From: Neisseria bergeri | GTDB lineage: Bacteria > Pseudomonadota > Gammaproteobacteria > Burkholderiales > Neisseriaceae | Length of the DNA: 64,000 nt | Direction of reading: 5' to 3' | Assembly: GCA_003044455.1 (NCBI GenBank) | Contig: POWY01000010.1 | Location: 23,005-87,004, forward strand | Shown here: positions 56,434-64,000 of the stretch, piece after piece | Position numbering within the stretch: position 1 is the first letter of the stretch | How the letters are laid out: the number at the start of each line of letters is the position of its first letter | Notes under the pieces: model-generated | Databases searched by the model: none | What the model saw: only the letters and a program-made list of their open reading frames with translations | Told to the model about the DNA's origin: nothing | Translations under genes and position numbers: made by a program

Positions 56434-57712
56434 GGGCGGGATAGCCGTGGGTGTCGATGCTGCCGGCGGCGCGCCACGGGGTATGGATGACTGCCGCCGG
56501 CAGGTGGGCAAGCTCGGGGATGTGCCGTCTGACAAAGGTGCCGTCGGGGTCGGTTTTGTGTGCAGCGGCGGCAATGTCGGGGTAGGTGTGCCGTGAGGCG
56601 GCAAGCCGCCAGTTGCCTTGGTTGATTGCTGCATCGAAATCGGTCAGCTGTCGGGCAAACCATATCTCGCCTTCGCGGTGGGGGAGGTTTAAAACGTGGC
56701 AGAAAAAGTCCGCGCTCAAGCGTCTCAGGGCGGGGTGGAGGCTGCCGGTTTTGTGCAAACAGCGCATCGCGGCATCGATAATCGGAATGCCGGTCCGGCC
56801 CTGCTGCCAAAGCGTCAGGCGCAGGGTGTGTTCCGGATTGCCGTCTGAAGGGTCGTCATCCGCGTGCTGCAAGGCAAGTTGAAGGAAAAAATCGCGGCGG
56901 ATGATGTTGTCCGCCCACGAGTTCAGACGGCGTTCGAGGCTTTCCCGCGCGAGCAGGCGCGGCGAGATGCAGCCGGCACTCAAATACGCGCCCATCAGCG
57001 AAGTGTTTTTGCGCGAGGGGAAATCCTTTAAGACGGAGTAGGAATCCGCCTGTTCGAGAAACCGCCGCCACTGCCGCCAAGCCGCCGTTTCGCCGCCGTT
57101 TTGCGGCAGGAAGATGCCGTCTGAAAGCGCGGCAGGCGGCGGGGCGGAAAGGTTTTCGGGGAAGGGTTGGCGGTATGCCGCGAATAGATCCGGACCGGCG
57201 GGGGGCTGCTTGGAAAAGCGGTCGAGCCATACTTCGCGGTAGCGGTTGAAATCGGTGTGTGCCGTACCGTTGTCGGGTATCAGGTCGGTTTTGCCGAAAA
57301 CGGAACGGTCGTTGATGAAGGTTAACGCGATGCCGTGTTTGTCCAATTCGTGCCAAAGGGCGTTGTCGGCGAGTTTGTCGGCAAAAGTATGGGATGCGTC
57401 GGCGATGACGGCGCGGATATTGAGGCGGACGGCGAGCCGGACAAGCCCGGCAGGCGATGCCGCCGTGTAGAGCGGGATGCCGCGCCCTGCGAGCACTTGG
57501 GCGAGTTCGGCAGCGGATTGGCGGTAGAACGCGGCGCGGCGAGGGTTGTCTGTTTCGGCATCGTCAATCCAAATACCGATAACGGGCGAACCTTCGGCAA
57601 CGGCGGCGCATAAGGCGGCGTTGTCGCGGATGCGGAGGTTTTGCCGGAACCAGACGAGCGTGTGCGCGGCGCGCGTGTCCGCATAAAGGGCGCGGGCGGC
57701 TTCAGACGGCAT
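56411..57712 (-). CDS. phr: Deoxyribodipyrimidine photolyase
   Basis: A 433-residue class I CPD photolyase-family protein that uses blue light to split pyrimidine dimers. The N-terminal Rossmann domain has LVWFRQNLRIRDN, and the C-terminal FAD domain has the MGAYLSAGCISPR and RRDFFLQLALQH regions, RTGIPIIDAAMRCLHKTGSLH and INQGNWRLAAS. The ATG and next codons (MPSE) are an uptake sequence, ATGCCGTCTGAA. The start overlaps the LysR stop by 11 bases. It is slightly shorter than E. coli Phr (472). Confidence 0.93.
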   Translation of the reverse strand: MPSEAARALYADTRAAHTLVWFRQNLRIRDNAALCAAVAEGSPVIGIWIDDAETDNPRRAAFYRQSAAELAQVLAGRGIPLYTAASPAGLVRLAVRLNIRAVIADASHTFADKLADNALWHELDKHGIALTFINDRSVFGKTDLIPDNGTAHTDFNRYREVWLDRFSKQPPAGPDLFAAYRQPFPENLSAPPPAALSDGIFLPQNGGETAAWRQWRRFLEQADSYSVLKDFPSRKNTSLMGAYLSAGCISPRLLARESLERRLNSWADNIIRRDFFLQLALQHADDDPSDGNPEHTLRLTLWQQGRTGIPIIDAAMRCLHKTGSLHPALRRLSADFFCHVLNLPHREGEIWFARQLTDFDAAINQGNWRLAASRHTYPDIAAAAHKTDPDGTFVRRHIPELAHLPAAVIHTPWRAAGSIDTHGYPAHPVAGIP

Positions 57713-58613
57713 TGCGGCAGCCTTTCCTGCTTGCGATTTTTTCGTTCAGAAAATCGATGAAGCTGCGGACTTTCGCACTCAAAAACGCCCTGTCCGCATA
57801 AACGGCGTTCAGTCGGACGGTCGGGGTGGCGTATTCGGGCAGCAGCCTCACCAGCGAGCCGCAACGCAAATCGTGTTCCACCGCCCAAAACGGCTGATAA
57901 CCGATGCACGCGCCCGCCTTAATCATTTCGCGCATCATCAGCGTATTGTCGGTACGGATGACGGGGTTCAGCTCAAGCCGGTATTTCCTTCCGTCCGATT
58001 TGCGGGTGAGGTCGGGTTGCTGCCGGTTGGTGTAGGTCGGCAGGACGGCGGGCAGCCTCATCACTTCTTCCGGTGTTTCCGGTACGCCGTTGCGCATCAG
58101 GAAGTCGGGCGAGGCAAACAGGGCAAATTCGATTTCCGCCAGCGGGCGCGCGATGAGCGAAGGGGACATGGTTCGGGAAACGCGCAACGCCAAATCCACG
58201 CCTTCGGCAATCAAATCGACGTGGCGGTTGTCCAAAATCAGTTCTAATGTTACTTCGGGATAACGTTCGCGGTATTCCGCCAGCCAGTTGCATATCAGGC
58301 TGCCGGCAAACCACAGCGGCATCGTTACGCGCAGCAGCCCCTGCGGTTTTTCCGTCCCCCCGGAGGCTTTTTGCGCGGCATCGTCGAGCGTGTCGAGCGC
58401 GTAACTGCATTGCCGGTAGTATTCTTCCCCCGCTTCGGTCAGGCTGAGGTTGCGGCTGTTGCGGTGCAGGAGTTTGGCTTGGACGGTGTTTTCCAAGTGG
58501 CTGACGTGTTTGCTTGCCATTGCGGTGGAGATGCCGAGCGCGTCGGCGGCGCGGGTGAAGCCGCCGCTTTGGACGACTTGGCGGAAAACTTTGAGGCTGA
58601 ACAGTGTGTCCAT
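57702..58613 (-). CDS. LysR-family transcriptional regulator
   Basis: A 303-residue regulator. Residues 1-60 are a winged HTH (LKVFRQVVQSGGFTRAADAL, GISTAMASKHVSHLENTVQAKLL), followed by a periplasmic-binding-protein-like effector domain (about 90-295). It is not CrgA; the N-terminus differs. It is divergent from the doxX-nitroreductase pair by 107 bases, the classic LysR arrangement, so it probably controls those genes. The last residues (NAV) and stop come from an uptake sequence that also starts phr. Confidence 0.92.
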   Translation of the reverse strand: MDTLFSLKVFRQVVQSGGFTRAADALGISTAMASKHVSHLENTVQAKLLHRNSRNLSLTEAGEEYYRQCSYALDTLDDAAQKASGGTEKPQGLLRVTMPLWFAGSLICNWLAEYRERYPEVTLELILDNRHVDLIAEGVDLALRVSRTMSPSLIARPLAEIEFALFASPDFLMRNGVPETPEEVMRLPAVLPTYTNRQQPDLTRKSDGRKYRLELNPVIRTDNTLMMREMIKAGACIGYQPFWAVEHDLRCGSLVRLLPEYATPTVRLNAVYADRAFLSAKVRSFIDFLNEKIASRKGCRNAV

Positions 58614-58720
58614 ATTTTCTTGTGTGGAAAAGTTGTATCAATAAAAGCAGTATATATTTGAAAAGGGGAAACATCTATACTCTGCCGTCTGAAATGAAGA
58701 CAAATATCGAAGGAGCTTTT

Positions 58721-59119
58721 ATGTCCAATTGCTGCAACCGTATCCAACCTGTTCTGCTTTCTGTTTTGCGTATCGTAACCGCCTACCTGTTTTTGTTGCA
58801 CGGTACGTCGAAATTCTTCGCCTTCCCCGTTGAAATGGGCAGCGGTTCGCCCGAAGGGTTGATGCTGCTTGCCGGTATTTTAGAAATTGTCGGCGGCATT
58901 TTGCTGGTGTTGGGCTTGTTTACGCGCCTTGCCGCGTTTGTTTTGTCCGGCCAGATGGCGGTTGCCTATTTTATGGCGCACGCTTCCGGCAATGCTTTGT
59001 TCCCGATTGCCAACGGCGGTGAGTCCGCAGTGCTGTTCTGCTTCGTATTCCTCTATATCGCGGCAGCGGGCGGCGGCGCGTGGTCGCTGGACAGGCTGTT
59101 TTTCAAGCGTAAAGCCTGA
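58721..59119 (+). CDS. DoxX family membrane protein
   Basis: A 132-residue protein with four hydrophobic helices, matching DoxX/SURF4-like inner-membrane proteins (LRIVTAYLFLLHGTSKF, LAGILEIVGGILLVLGLFTR, AYFMAHASGNALFPI). In other bacteria DoxX members are linked to redox and thiol-stress handling. AAGGAG precedes ATG 58721. It is followed by a nitroreductase gene and divergent from a LysR regulator. An uptake sequence separates it from the nitroreductase. Confidence 0.9.
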   Translation: MSNCCNRIQPVLLSVLRIVTAYLFLLHGTSKFFAFPVEMGSGSPEGLMLLAGILEIVGGILLVLGLFTRLAAFVLSGQMAVAYFMAHASGNALFPIANGGESAVLFCFVFLYIAAAGGGAWSLDRLFFKRKA

Positions 59120-59168
59120 ACCGTGCCGTCTGAAGCGTATTTTACGAATGTTTTTGGAAGGAAAAGAA

Positions 59169-59774
59169 ATGAGCCGCCAATCTCTGCAACAGGCTGCGGA
59201 AAGCCGCCGTTCCGTTTATTCGCTAAATAAAAACCTGCCCGTCGGCAAAGATGAAATCGTCCAAATCGTCGAACACGCCGTTTTGCACACACCTTCTTCG
59301 TTCAATTCCCAATCTGCCCGTGTAGTCGTGCTGTTTGGCGAAGAGCACGACAAAGTGTGGCAATTTGTCGAAGACGCGCTGCGTGCCGTCGTGCCTGCCG
59401 ACAGTTTTGAACCGACCGCGCAAAAATTGAAGCGGTTTAAGGCGGGTGCGGCAACTATTTTGTTTTATGAAGATCAAAATGTCGTCAAAGGTTTGCAGGA
59501 GCAGTTCCCTGCTTATGCCGCCAATTTTCCCGTTTGGGCGGATCAGGCGAACGCGATGGTGCAGTATGCCGTTTGGACGACGCTTGCCGCCGCCGGAGCA
59601 GGCGCAAACCTGCAACACTATAATCCGCTGCCCGATGCGGTGATTGCCGAAGCGTGGAATATCCCCGAAAACTGGCTGTTGCGCGCGCAAATGGTCGTCG
59701 GGGGAATCGGTGCGCCCGCCGGAGAAAAAACGTTCCAACCCGTTGCAGAACGTTTGAAAGTGTTCGGCGCATAA
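59169..59774 (+). CDS. Nitroreductase family protein
   Basis: A 201-residue FMN-binding oxidoreductase of the Frm2/HBN1-like type, with the family starting block ESRRSVYSLNKNL, the SSFNSQSARVVVLFGEEH segment and a C-terminal GGIGAPAGEKTF. Such enzymes reduce nitroaromatics or quinones with NAD(P)H and often respond to oxidative or lipid stress. The true start is ATG 59169, with AAGG upstream. Its regulation by the nearby LysR protein is inferred from arrangement. Confidence 0.9.
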   Translation: MSRQSLQQAAESRRSVYSLNKNLPVGKDEIVQIVEHAVLHTPSSFNSQSARVVVLFGEEHDKVWQFVEDALRAVVPADSFEPTAQKLKRFKAGAATILFYEDQNVVKGLQEQFPAYAANFPVWADQANAMVQYAVWTTLAAAGAGANLQHYNPLPDAVIAEAWNIPENWLLRAQMVVGGIGAPAGEKTFQPVAERLKVFGA

Positions 59775-59790
59775 TTTCGCGGTCAAAAAA

Positions 59791-59819
59791 ATGCCGTCTG
59801 AACCCTGTTCAGACGGCAT
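59791..59819. terminator. Inverted DUS pair, bidirectional
   Basis: AAAATGCCGTCTGAAC with GTTCAGACGGCATTTTT sits between the convergent nitroreductase and Cys-rich genes. Confidence 0.88.
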
Positions 59820-59828
59820 TTTTCAGTA

Positions 59829-60284
59829 TCAGGCGGCGAGTTTTTCGCATTCTTTGATACAGTCGAGGCAGGACTCGTAACAGGCTTTGCATTCCATATG
59901 GTGGGCGGCGTGTTCTTTACAGGCTTTGGCACATTGTTTGCACGCATCGAGGCATACTTTTGCCGCGTCGCGTGTCAGAGGGGAATTTTGTGCGGCAAGG
60001 TCGTGCACCGCGCCGCATAAGGCAAGCATCTGGCGCACGGCAACCGCGCAATCGGCCATAGACGTGTCGCCCTGAGTGAGCAGGGACAGGCAGTGGGTCA
60101 GGCAAACCTGTCCGGCATCCAGACAGTGTGCGGCAGTTTGGCGGACGGCGGTGTAGGCGGATGCGGCGGCAGGCTGCATATCGTGATGATGGTGGTGGTC
60201 GGCGTGTCCGTGCGCACGCGCGAAAGAGGCGGCGGAAGCCAGGGAGACGGCAGCGGCACTGCCCAAAAATTGACGACGGTTCAT
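59829..60284 (-). CDS. Cys-rich four-helix copper-storage-like protein
   Basis: A 151-residue exported protein. The N-terminus is a Tat-type signal (MNRRQFLGSAAAVSLASAASFARA), followed by a His-rich stretch (HGHADHHHHHDM). The mature part has about 14 cysteines in helix-type spacing (HCLDAGQVCLTHC, VCLDACKQCAKACKEH, ECKACYESCLDCIKECE). This matches the Csp1-type four-helix bundle, which stores many Cu(I) ions. Export of the folded protein by Tat fits that. The start at 60284 is preferred to the frame opening at 60401, since the latter lacks a signal. Confidence 0.9.
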   Translation of the reverse strand: MNRRQFLGSAAAVSLASAASFARAHGHADHHHHHDMQPAAASAYTAVRQTAAHCLDAGQVCLTHCLSLLTQGDTSMADCAVAVRQMLALCGAVHDLAAQNSPLTRDAAKVCLDACKQCAKACKEHAAHHMECKACYESCLDCIKECEKLAA

Positions 60285-60311
60285 AATGTTTCCTTTATGG
60301 TTTAAGAAAGT

Positions 60312-60364
60312 GGGGCAGGCACAAGGCACTCCCCCGCATACTGCCCCGACCGTGGGGCTTTTTT
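60312..60364. promoter_or_regulatory. Competing GC hairpins in the leader of the copper-storage-like gene
   Basis: GGGGCAG (60312-60318) can pair with CTGCCCC (60341-60347). The latter's GCCCC (60343-60347) can instead pair with GGGGC (60354-60358), which is followed by six Ts on the + strand. The two pairings exclude each other. On the minus strand this is the 5' leader of the Cys-rich gene, about 28-80 bases before its start. It could be a switch, a + strand terminator, or neither. Confidence 0.45.
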
Positions 60365-60533
60365 GAACAACCGGCTGATTTTGCCGGTGCGGGATTGTCA
60401 CACGGGCAGGCAGGTTCGGCTATTCGGAAATTTAAGAAAAGGCGCGTCAATATGTGCGCGTTCTGCACACATACTGCTTGTTGAGTTAGATTTCATATGG
60501 GCTATGGTTTGCATTTCCAAATACGCTTGTTAT

Positions 60534-60878
60534 TTAAAAAAAGAAAAATAAACCTGTCTGTTTGGAAATAGCCAGCTGAGTTAGAAATAAAATATTTTGA
60601 TATATTCTAGGAGGAATATCTGTCAATGCCCGATGGGAATTATCTTGTAAAAAATTTTTTAGAATAATTAATTTTCTTAAATCAATTATTTTTTCATCCT
60701 CATAATCATCTATATATGTATCTATTATCTCATTTATTTCATCGAAGAAATTTTTCTCAAATAACAAATTAACCTCTTGTTCTGAAAGTTTAAATACATA
60801 TAGTTCATTATCATCAGCTTGATCGTAATCTAATTTTTTCATAGCTTCAGCACTTAACGGGACTATTATCTGTTTCAT
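60534..60878 (-). CDS. Immunity-like small acidic protein
   Basis: A 114-residue AT-rich acidic protein (MKQIIVPLSAEAMKKLDYDQ, then EINEIIDTYIDDYEDEKI) without signal or helix. It starts one base after the stop of a decayed toxin C-terminal domain on the same strand. Size, charge and position are those of immunity proteins of polymorphic toxins (MafI- or CdiI-like). The frame is intact. The specific family is not recognised. The 60402-60533 stretch beyond it has no gene. Confidence 0.72.
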   Translation of the reverse strand: MKQIIVPLSAEAMKKLDYDQADDNELYVFKLSEQEVNLLFEKNFFDEINEIIDTYIDDYEDEKIIDLRKLIILKNFLQDNSHRALTDIPPRIYQNILFLTQLAISKQTGLFFFF

Positions 60879-60879
60879 G

Positions 60880-61168
60880 TCAATGGCTCCTCATCTTAAA
60901 ATGTGTTACTTCATTATATTCAGCTTGAGTGCGCCCCTGCTGATTACCATCCGCATTAATTTTATTATTTGGTATATTACCATTCAAATCTAAATAAGGT
61001 CGTTTCCAGATATTTTAGTATCTAAAATTCTAAAATAATTTCCTTCAATATCATGAATAATTTGGATTCCATTTTGCCCCTGATAATTGCTTTACCTTTA
61101 GGAGTAAATCTAACCGATGGATTGGTTCCTATAAAGGTTCTTACTGTTTTGAAATAATGCGCAGACAT
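60880..61168 (-). pseudogene. Orphan polymorphic-toxin C-terminal domain, frameshifted
   Basis: Three reading frames on the minus strand join into one domain. Frame one reads MSAHYFKTVRTFIGTNPS and VRFTPKGKAI. Frame two reads QGQNGIQIIHDIEGNYFRIL. Frame three reads KRPYLDLNGNIPNNKI, then NADGNQQGRTQAEYNEVTHF and ends at a TGA one base before the immunity gene. Each junction can be explained by a one-base deletion. The GxNGxQxxxDxxGNYFR...YLDLNGN...G...YNxVTHF pattern looks like C-terminal toxin tips of CdiA/MafB-type proteins. No N-terminal delivery region is present. Confidence 0.68.
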
Positions 61169-61181
61169 AGTAACAGACAAA

Positions 61182-61210
61182 AAGCCGTCTGAAATCGGTT
61201 CAGACGGCAT
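61182..61210 (-). terminator. Inverted DUS pair after ffh
   Basis: AAGCCGTCTGAA and TTCAGACGGCAT are inverted across a 6-base loop, 14 bases after the ffh stop. Confidence 0.75.
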
Positions 61211-61223
61211 CCGTTTTCAAATC

Positions 61224-62594
61224 TTACAAACCCGGGAACATTCCTTTCATCCCCCTCATCCCCTTCGCCATACGCATCAGGTTGCCCAAGCCTTTCCCGC
61301 TGAACATCTTCATCATCTGCTGCATTTGTTCAAACTGTTTGAGCAATTTGTTCACTTCCTGCACGGTCGTGCCCGCACCCATCGCAATACGGCGTTTGCG
61401 GCTGGCCTTGAGCAGGGCGGGGTTGGCGCGTTCTTTTGGAGTCATTGAGTTGATGATGGCTTCTACTTTGCCCATCGCTTTTTCAGCCGTACCTTCGGGG
61501 ATTTGTTTCGATATTTGACCCAGTTCGCCCGGCATTTTCGACATCAGGTTTTCCAAGCCGCCCATATTGCGCATTTGCTGGATTTGTTCTTTAAAATCAT
61601 TGAGGTCGAAGCCTTTGCCTTTTTGCAGCTTTTTCGCCATTTTGGCGGCGGCTTCTTCATCAATACCTTTTTGAACGTCTTCAATCAGGGTCAATACGTC
61701 GCCCATACCGAGGATACGGCTGGCAAGACGGTCGGGGTGGAAAGGTTCGAGGCCGTTGATTTTTTCGCCGACACCGATAAATTTAATCGGTTTGCCGGTC
61801 ACATGGCGTACGGACAATGCCGCACCACCGCGTGAGTCGCCGTCCATCTTGGTCAATACGACACCGGTCAGCGGCAGGGCTTCATTAAATGCCTGAGCAG
61901 TGTTCACAGCATCCTGACCCAGCATCGCATCGATGACGAACAAAGTTTCCACCGGGCTGACCGCCGCGTGAAGGTCTTTGATTTCGTTCATCATCTCTTC
62001 ATCGATTGCCAAACGGCCTGCGGTATCGACCATCAAGACATCGTAAAAATGTTTTTTGGCGTAATCGACGGCGGCAGTTGCAATCTCAACCGGTTTTTGG
62101 TTGGTATCGGATGGAAAAAAGTCCACGCCGACCTGTTCGGCCAACAGGCGCAGTTGTTCAATCGCGGCAGGGCGGTAAACGTCGGCGGATACCACCAAGA
62201 CTTTTTTCTTCTGATCGTTTTTCAGCAGGCGGGCGAGTTTGCCGACGGTTGTTGTCTTACCGGCACCCTGTAAACCGGCCATCAACACGACGGCGGGCGG
62301 CGCAACCGACAAATCCAGCGTTTTGTTTTCCCTGCCCATCAGTTCGGTCAGGGCTTTGTTTACCACGCCGATAAATGCCTGATCCGGCGTCAGGCTGCCC
62401 GCCACTTCCTGACCGAGGGCCTGTTCTTTGACGTTGTTGACGAACTCTTTGACGACAGGCAGAGCGACATCCGCCTCAAGCAGGGCGAGGCGGACTTCGC
62501 GCAAGGCTTCTTTAATATTGTCTTCGGTCAGTTTGGCCTGCCCGCGGATGTTTTTGAGGACATTGCTGAAGCGGCTGGTTAAATTGTCTAACAT
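61224..62594 (-). CDS. ffh: Signal recognition particle protein Ffh
   Basis: A 456-residue SRP54-type GTPase that binds 4.5S RNA and signal sequences and targets ribosomes to FtsY. An N domain is followed by the G domain with GLQGAGKTTTVGKL near residue 108, DTAGRLAIDEEMM, TKMDGDSRGGAALS and the GVGEKINGLEPF closing motif. The Met-rich M domain starts about residue 330 and ends MRMAKGMRGMKGMFPGL. The 4.5S RNA gene is not identified in the window. Confidence 0.96.
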   Translation of the reverse strand: MLDNLTSRFSNVLKNIRGQAKLTEDNIKEALREVRLALLEADVALPVVKEFVNNVKEQALGQEVAGSLTPDQAFIGVVNKALTELMGRENKTLDLSVAPPAVVLMAGLQGAGKTTTVGKLARLLKNDQKKKVLVVSADVYRPAAIEQLRLLAEQVGVDFFPSDTNQKPVEIATAAVDYAKKHFYDVLMVDTAGRLAIDEEMMNEIKDLHAAVSPVETLFVIDAMLGQDAVNTAQAFNEALPLTGVVLTKMDGDSRGGAALSVRHVTGKPIKFIGVGEKINGLEPFHPDRLASRILGMGDVLTLIEDVQKGIDEEAAAKMAKKLQKGKGFDLNDFKEQIQQMRNMGGLENLMSKMPGELGQISKQIPEGTAEKAMGKVEAIINSMTPKERANPALLKASRKRRIAMGAGTTVQEVNKLLKQFEQMQQMMKMFSGKGLGNLMRMAKGMRGMKGMFPGL

Positions 62595-62623
62595 ACTGGT
62601 CCTTGGTCTGAATAAGAATAGCT

Positions 62624-62639
62624 TGCCCCATCAGGGGCA
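62624..62639. other. Short GC hairpin upstream of ffh
   Basis: TGCCCC and GGGGCA form a 6-bp stem with a 4-base loop, 30 bases upstream of the ffh start in its 5' leader. The role is unknown. Confidence 0.4.
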
Positions 62640-62813
62640 TTCTTTGTTAAAATAAAATCAAAATAATTTGATGCGGCTTGTGTGCCGGACAGCATATCGG
62701 CAAATCCGTCAAGGCTTGCCCGAAACGGGGATTTTACAATTCCAACGTTAAAAGTTCCAATATTTCATAAGCGGCCGCATACGGCGCAACAGTATAGATA
62801 GAGAAAGTCCACC

Positions 62814-63620
62814 ATGCCGACAGTTTTCATCTTTTTGACGGCGGTTTACGCAGGATTGGGTGCATTTGCATGGCACTGCCAACAGCAGGGGCGCGGCCGG
62901 GATTACCCGTGGAAGACGGAATTGCCGGTTTTGGGCGCGGCATTGACCGTCCACGGCGCGGCACTGCTGATGCCGGTCATTCAAGACAAAATCATCATTA
63001 TGGGCTTCGGGTATTCCGGCAGCCTGATTGTTTGGATGATGCTGTTTATTTATTTTGCCGGCAGCTTCTTTTATCCGCTGCGCGGAGTGCAGTTGCTGCT
63101 GTATCCTTGCGCTGCACTGATGCTGCTGTCAGGTTTGGTTTTTCCTGGAAAATTCTCGGGATATGAAATTACCGACCTTCCCTTTATGCTGCATATCGGA
63201 ACTTCGCTGCTCGCATACGGGCTGTTCGGCATCGCAACATTATTGTCCGTTTTGACCCTGCTGCTGAATCGGAGCCTGCACCGCAGGAACTTCTCCAAGC
63301 TCGCAGGATTCCTGCCGTCGCTGCTCAGTTTGGAAAAACTCATGTTCCAGGCCATGTGGGCAGGTTTCATCCTGCTGACCTATTCCGTCGTCAGCGGAAC
63401 ATTTTTTGCCGAAGCCGTATTCGGCAAACCCATGACCTTTACACATAAAACCGTATTCGGCATATTGTCATGGCTGATTTACGGCGGACTGCTGCTCAAG
63501 CACAGCATGACCGCATGGCGCGGCAAAAAAGCCGCCGTGTGGACCATCATCGGATTTGTCAGCCTTATGATTGCCTATATGGGCAGCAAGTTCGTATTGG
63601 AAATCATTCTGAAAAGATAA
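62814..63620 (+). CDS. ypjD: YpjD-like inner membrane protein (CcsA/cytochrome c assembly family)
   Basis: A 268-residue membrane protein with eight hydrophobic helices and the CcsA-like conserved pieces: LPFMLHIGTSLLAYGLF with a histidine, FQAMWAGFILLTYSVVSG, and HKTVFGILSWLIYGGLLLKH with two histidines. This matches E. coli YpjD and Bacillus HemX-type proteins of the cytochrome c assembly superfamily. It is divergent from ffh, as in many proteobacteria. The function is uncertain; the WWD haem-binding motif of true CcmC/CcsA is not evident. Confidence 0.85.
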   Translation: MPTVFIFLTAVYAGLGAFAWHCQQQGRGRDYPWKTELPVLGAALTVHGAALLMPVIQDKIIIMGFGYSGSLIVWMMLFIYFAGSFFYPLRGVQLLLYPCAALMLLSGLVFPGKFSGYEITDLPFMLHIGTSLLAYGLFGIATLLSVLTLLLNRSLHRRNFSKLAGFLPSLLSLEKLMFQAMWAGFILLTYSVVSGTFFAEAVFGKPMTFTHKTVFGILSWLIYGGLLLKHSMTAWRGKKAAVWTIIGFVSLMIAYMGSKFVLEIILKR

Positions 63621-63633
63621 GAAGAGTCAACAG

Positions 63634-63666
63634 ATGCCGTCTGAAGCCCCGAGTTTCAGACGGCAT
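63634..63666 (+). terminator. Inverted DUS pair after ypjD
   Basis: ATGCCGTCTGAA with TTCAGACGGCAT just after the ypjD stop. It shields ypjD from the rRNA operon downstream. Confidence 0.8.
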
Positions 63667-63799
63667 ATTCACAAAGGCGCACCAGTCGGAGGAGGGGGGG
63701 AGGAAGGGATTATTGGAGGTGGCACAGCGTTTGGCGGAAATAAAAACCCTTATCCGACAGGGATATGACGAATTTCCCCAAAAAAATCCCGCTGAAAGT

Positions 63800-63828
63800 A
63801 TTGACCGTATACGTCTTCAAGCGTATAG
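63800..63828 (+). promoter_or_regulatory. rRNA operon promoter (sigma-70 type)
   Basis: TTGACC (63800-63805), a 17-base spacer and TATAGT (63823-63828) form an excellent sigma-70 promoter. A GC-rich discriminator (TCGCG) follows, typical of stringently controlled rRNA promoters. Bases 63667-63799 contain a seven-G run (63694-63700) and no gene that I support. Confidence 0.88.
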
Positions 63829-64000
63829 TTCGCGTCTTCGCTGCTGACGAAACGGCGGTGATGAAGTAGTTCAAACGCTCTTTAACAAAACAGATTACCG
63901 ATAAGTGTGAGTGCCTTGAGCCTCACACTGTTTAAAAGACAGACAAGATAATGTTTTAAACATTGTCCTGTCGGTTTCTTTGAAGCAGACCAGAAGTTAA
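63829..64000 (+). promoter_or_regulatory. 5' leader of an rrn operon with boxA antiterminator
   Basis: The boxA element CGCTCTTTAACAAA at 63876-63889 is the classic NusB-S10 binding site of rRNA leaders. A hairpin AGTGTGAG/CTCACACT (63904-63929) follows, in the position of boxB-like leader hairpins. A downstream dyad (AATGTTT/AAACATT, near 63947-63961) may be part of the RNase III processing stem. The mature 16S rRNA begins beyond base 64000. Confidence 0.88.

Noticed and set aside
57702..58613. LysR gene as crgA, the contact-regulated meningococcal regulator
   Set aside because: The N-terminal HTH sequence differs from that of CrgA as I know it. Kept as an unnamed LysR regulator.
62595..62813. 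4.5S RNA gene next to ffh
   Set aside because: Only a 6-bp hairpin is seen. The conserved GGAAG/AGCAG-type SRP RNA core is not found.
63470..63847. 125-codon plus-strand frame running from ypjD into the rRNA promoter
   Set aside because: It overlaps the end of ypjD and the rRNA promoter, has no ribosome site and no plausible protein.

Overview
The window is a chromosomal segment of a Neisseria, most likely N. meningitidis or a very close relative. The evidence is the very many DNA uptake sequences (ATGCCGTCTGAA, often as inverted pairs acting as terminators), a Correia element, dRS3-bounded intergenic mosaic repeats, an IS5-family transposase remnant, and neisserial versions of lptD, dsbA and recQ. 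The species call is inference.

Region 1 (1-18962) is the nuo operon for respiratory complex I, from the end of nuoA to nuoN, followed by a DUF2818 gene. It is interrupted by five extra genes. A cold-shock/membrane/excalibur protein lies between nuoE and nuoF, and a small lipoprotein lies between nuoH and nuoI. An AT-rich gene of unknown function lies between nuoI and nuoJ. A type II restriction-modification pair (Eco47II-like endonuclease and an HTH-fused cytosine methyltransferase) lies between nuoK and nuoL. A near-perfect 14-bp direct repeat bounds that pair and looks like an insertion scar.

Region 2 (18963-27265) is mostly minus-strand housekeeping: ispA-xseB, rsgA, an ABC exporter, ruvA, a PepSY protein, an RlpA-like protein, trmL and comF, with bioH diverging from comF. 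Region 3 (27267-30809) holds bioC with an odd tail, an AT-rich small acidic protein, and two genes I do not recognise. Region 4 (30790-42285) holds recQ, trpC, a YheT-like hydrolase, murJ, the lipoprotein thiol oxidase dsbA1, amgK, and the envelope genes lptD and a surA-like chaperone.

Region 5 (42286-43888) consists of two homologous repeat blocks around a phase-variable minimal trimeric-autotransporter anchor gene, which is OFF here with nine Gs. Region 6 (43889-53268) has an RNase II-family gene, a LOG-family protein, purB, a two-domain acyltransferase, a Correia element, a DUF533 gene, dinG and a small membrane protein.

Region 7 (53177-56433) is a roughly 3.1-kb island bounded by 182-bp direct repeats. 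It carries an IS remnant, an unknown gene, a lipoprotein, an XRE regulator, a gyrB tail and a frameshifted DUF2750 gene. Region 8 (56411-64000) has phr, a LysR regulator, DoxX, a nitroreductase, a Cys-rich copper-storage-like protein, an orphan toxin C-terminal pseudogene with an intact immunity-like gene, ffh and ypjD. It ends with the promoter and antitermination leader of an rRNA operon whose 16S gene begins beyond the window.
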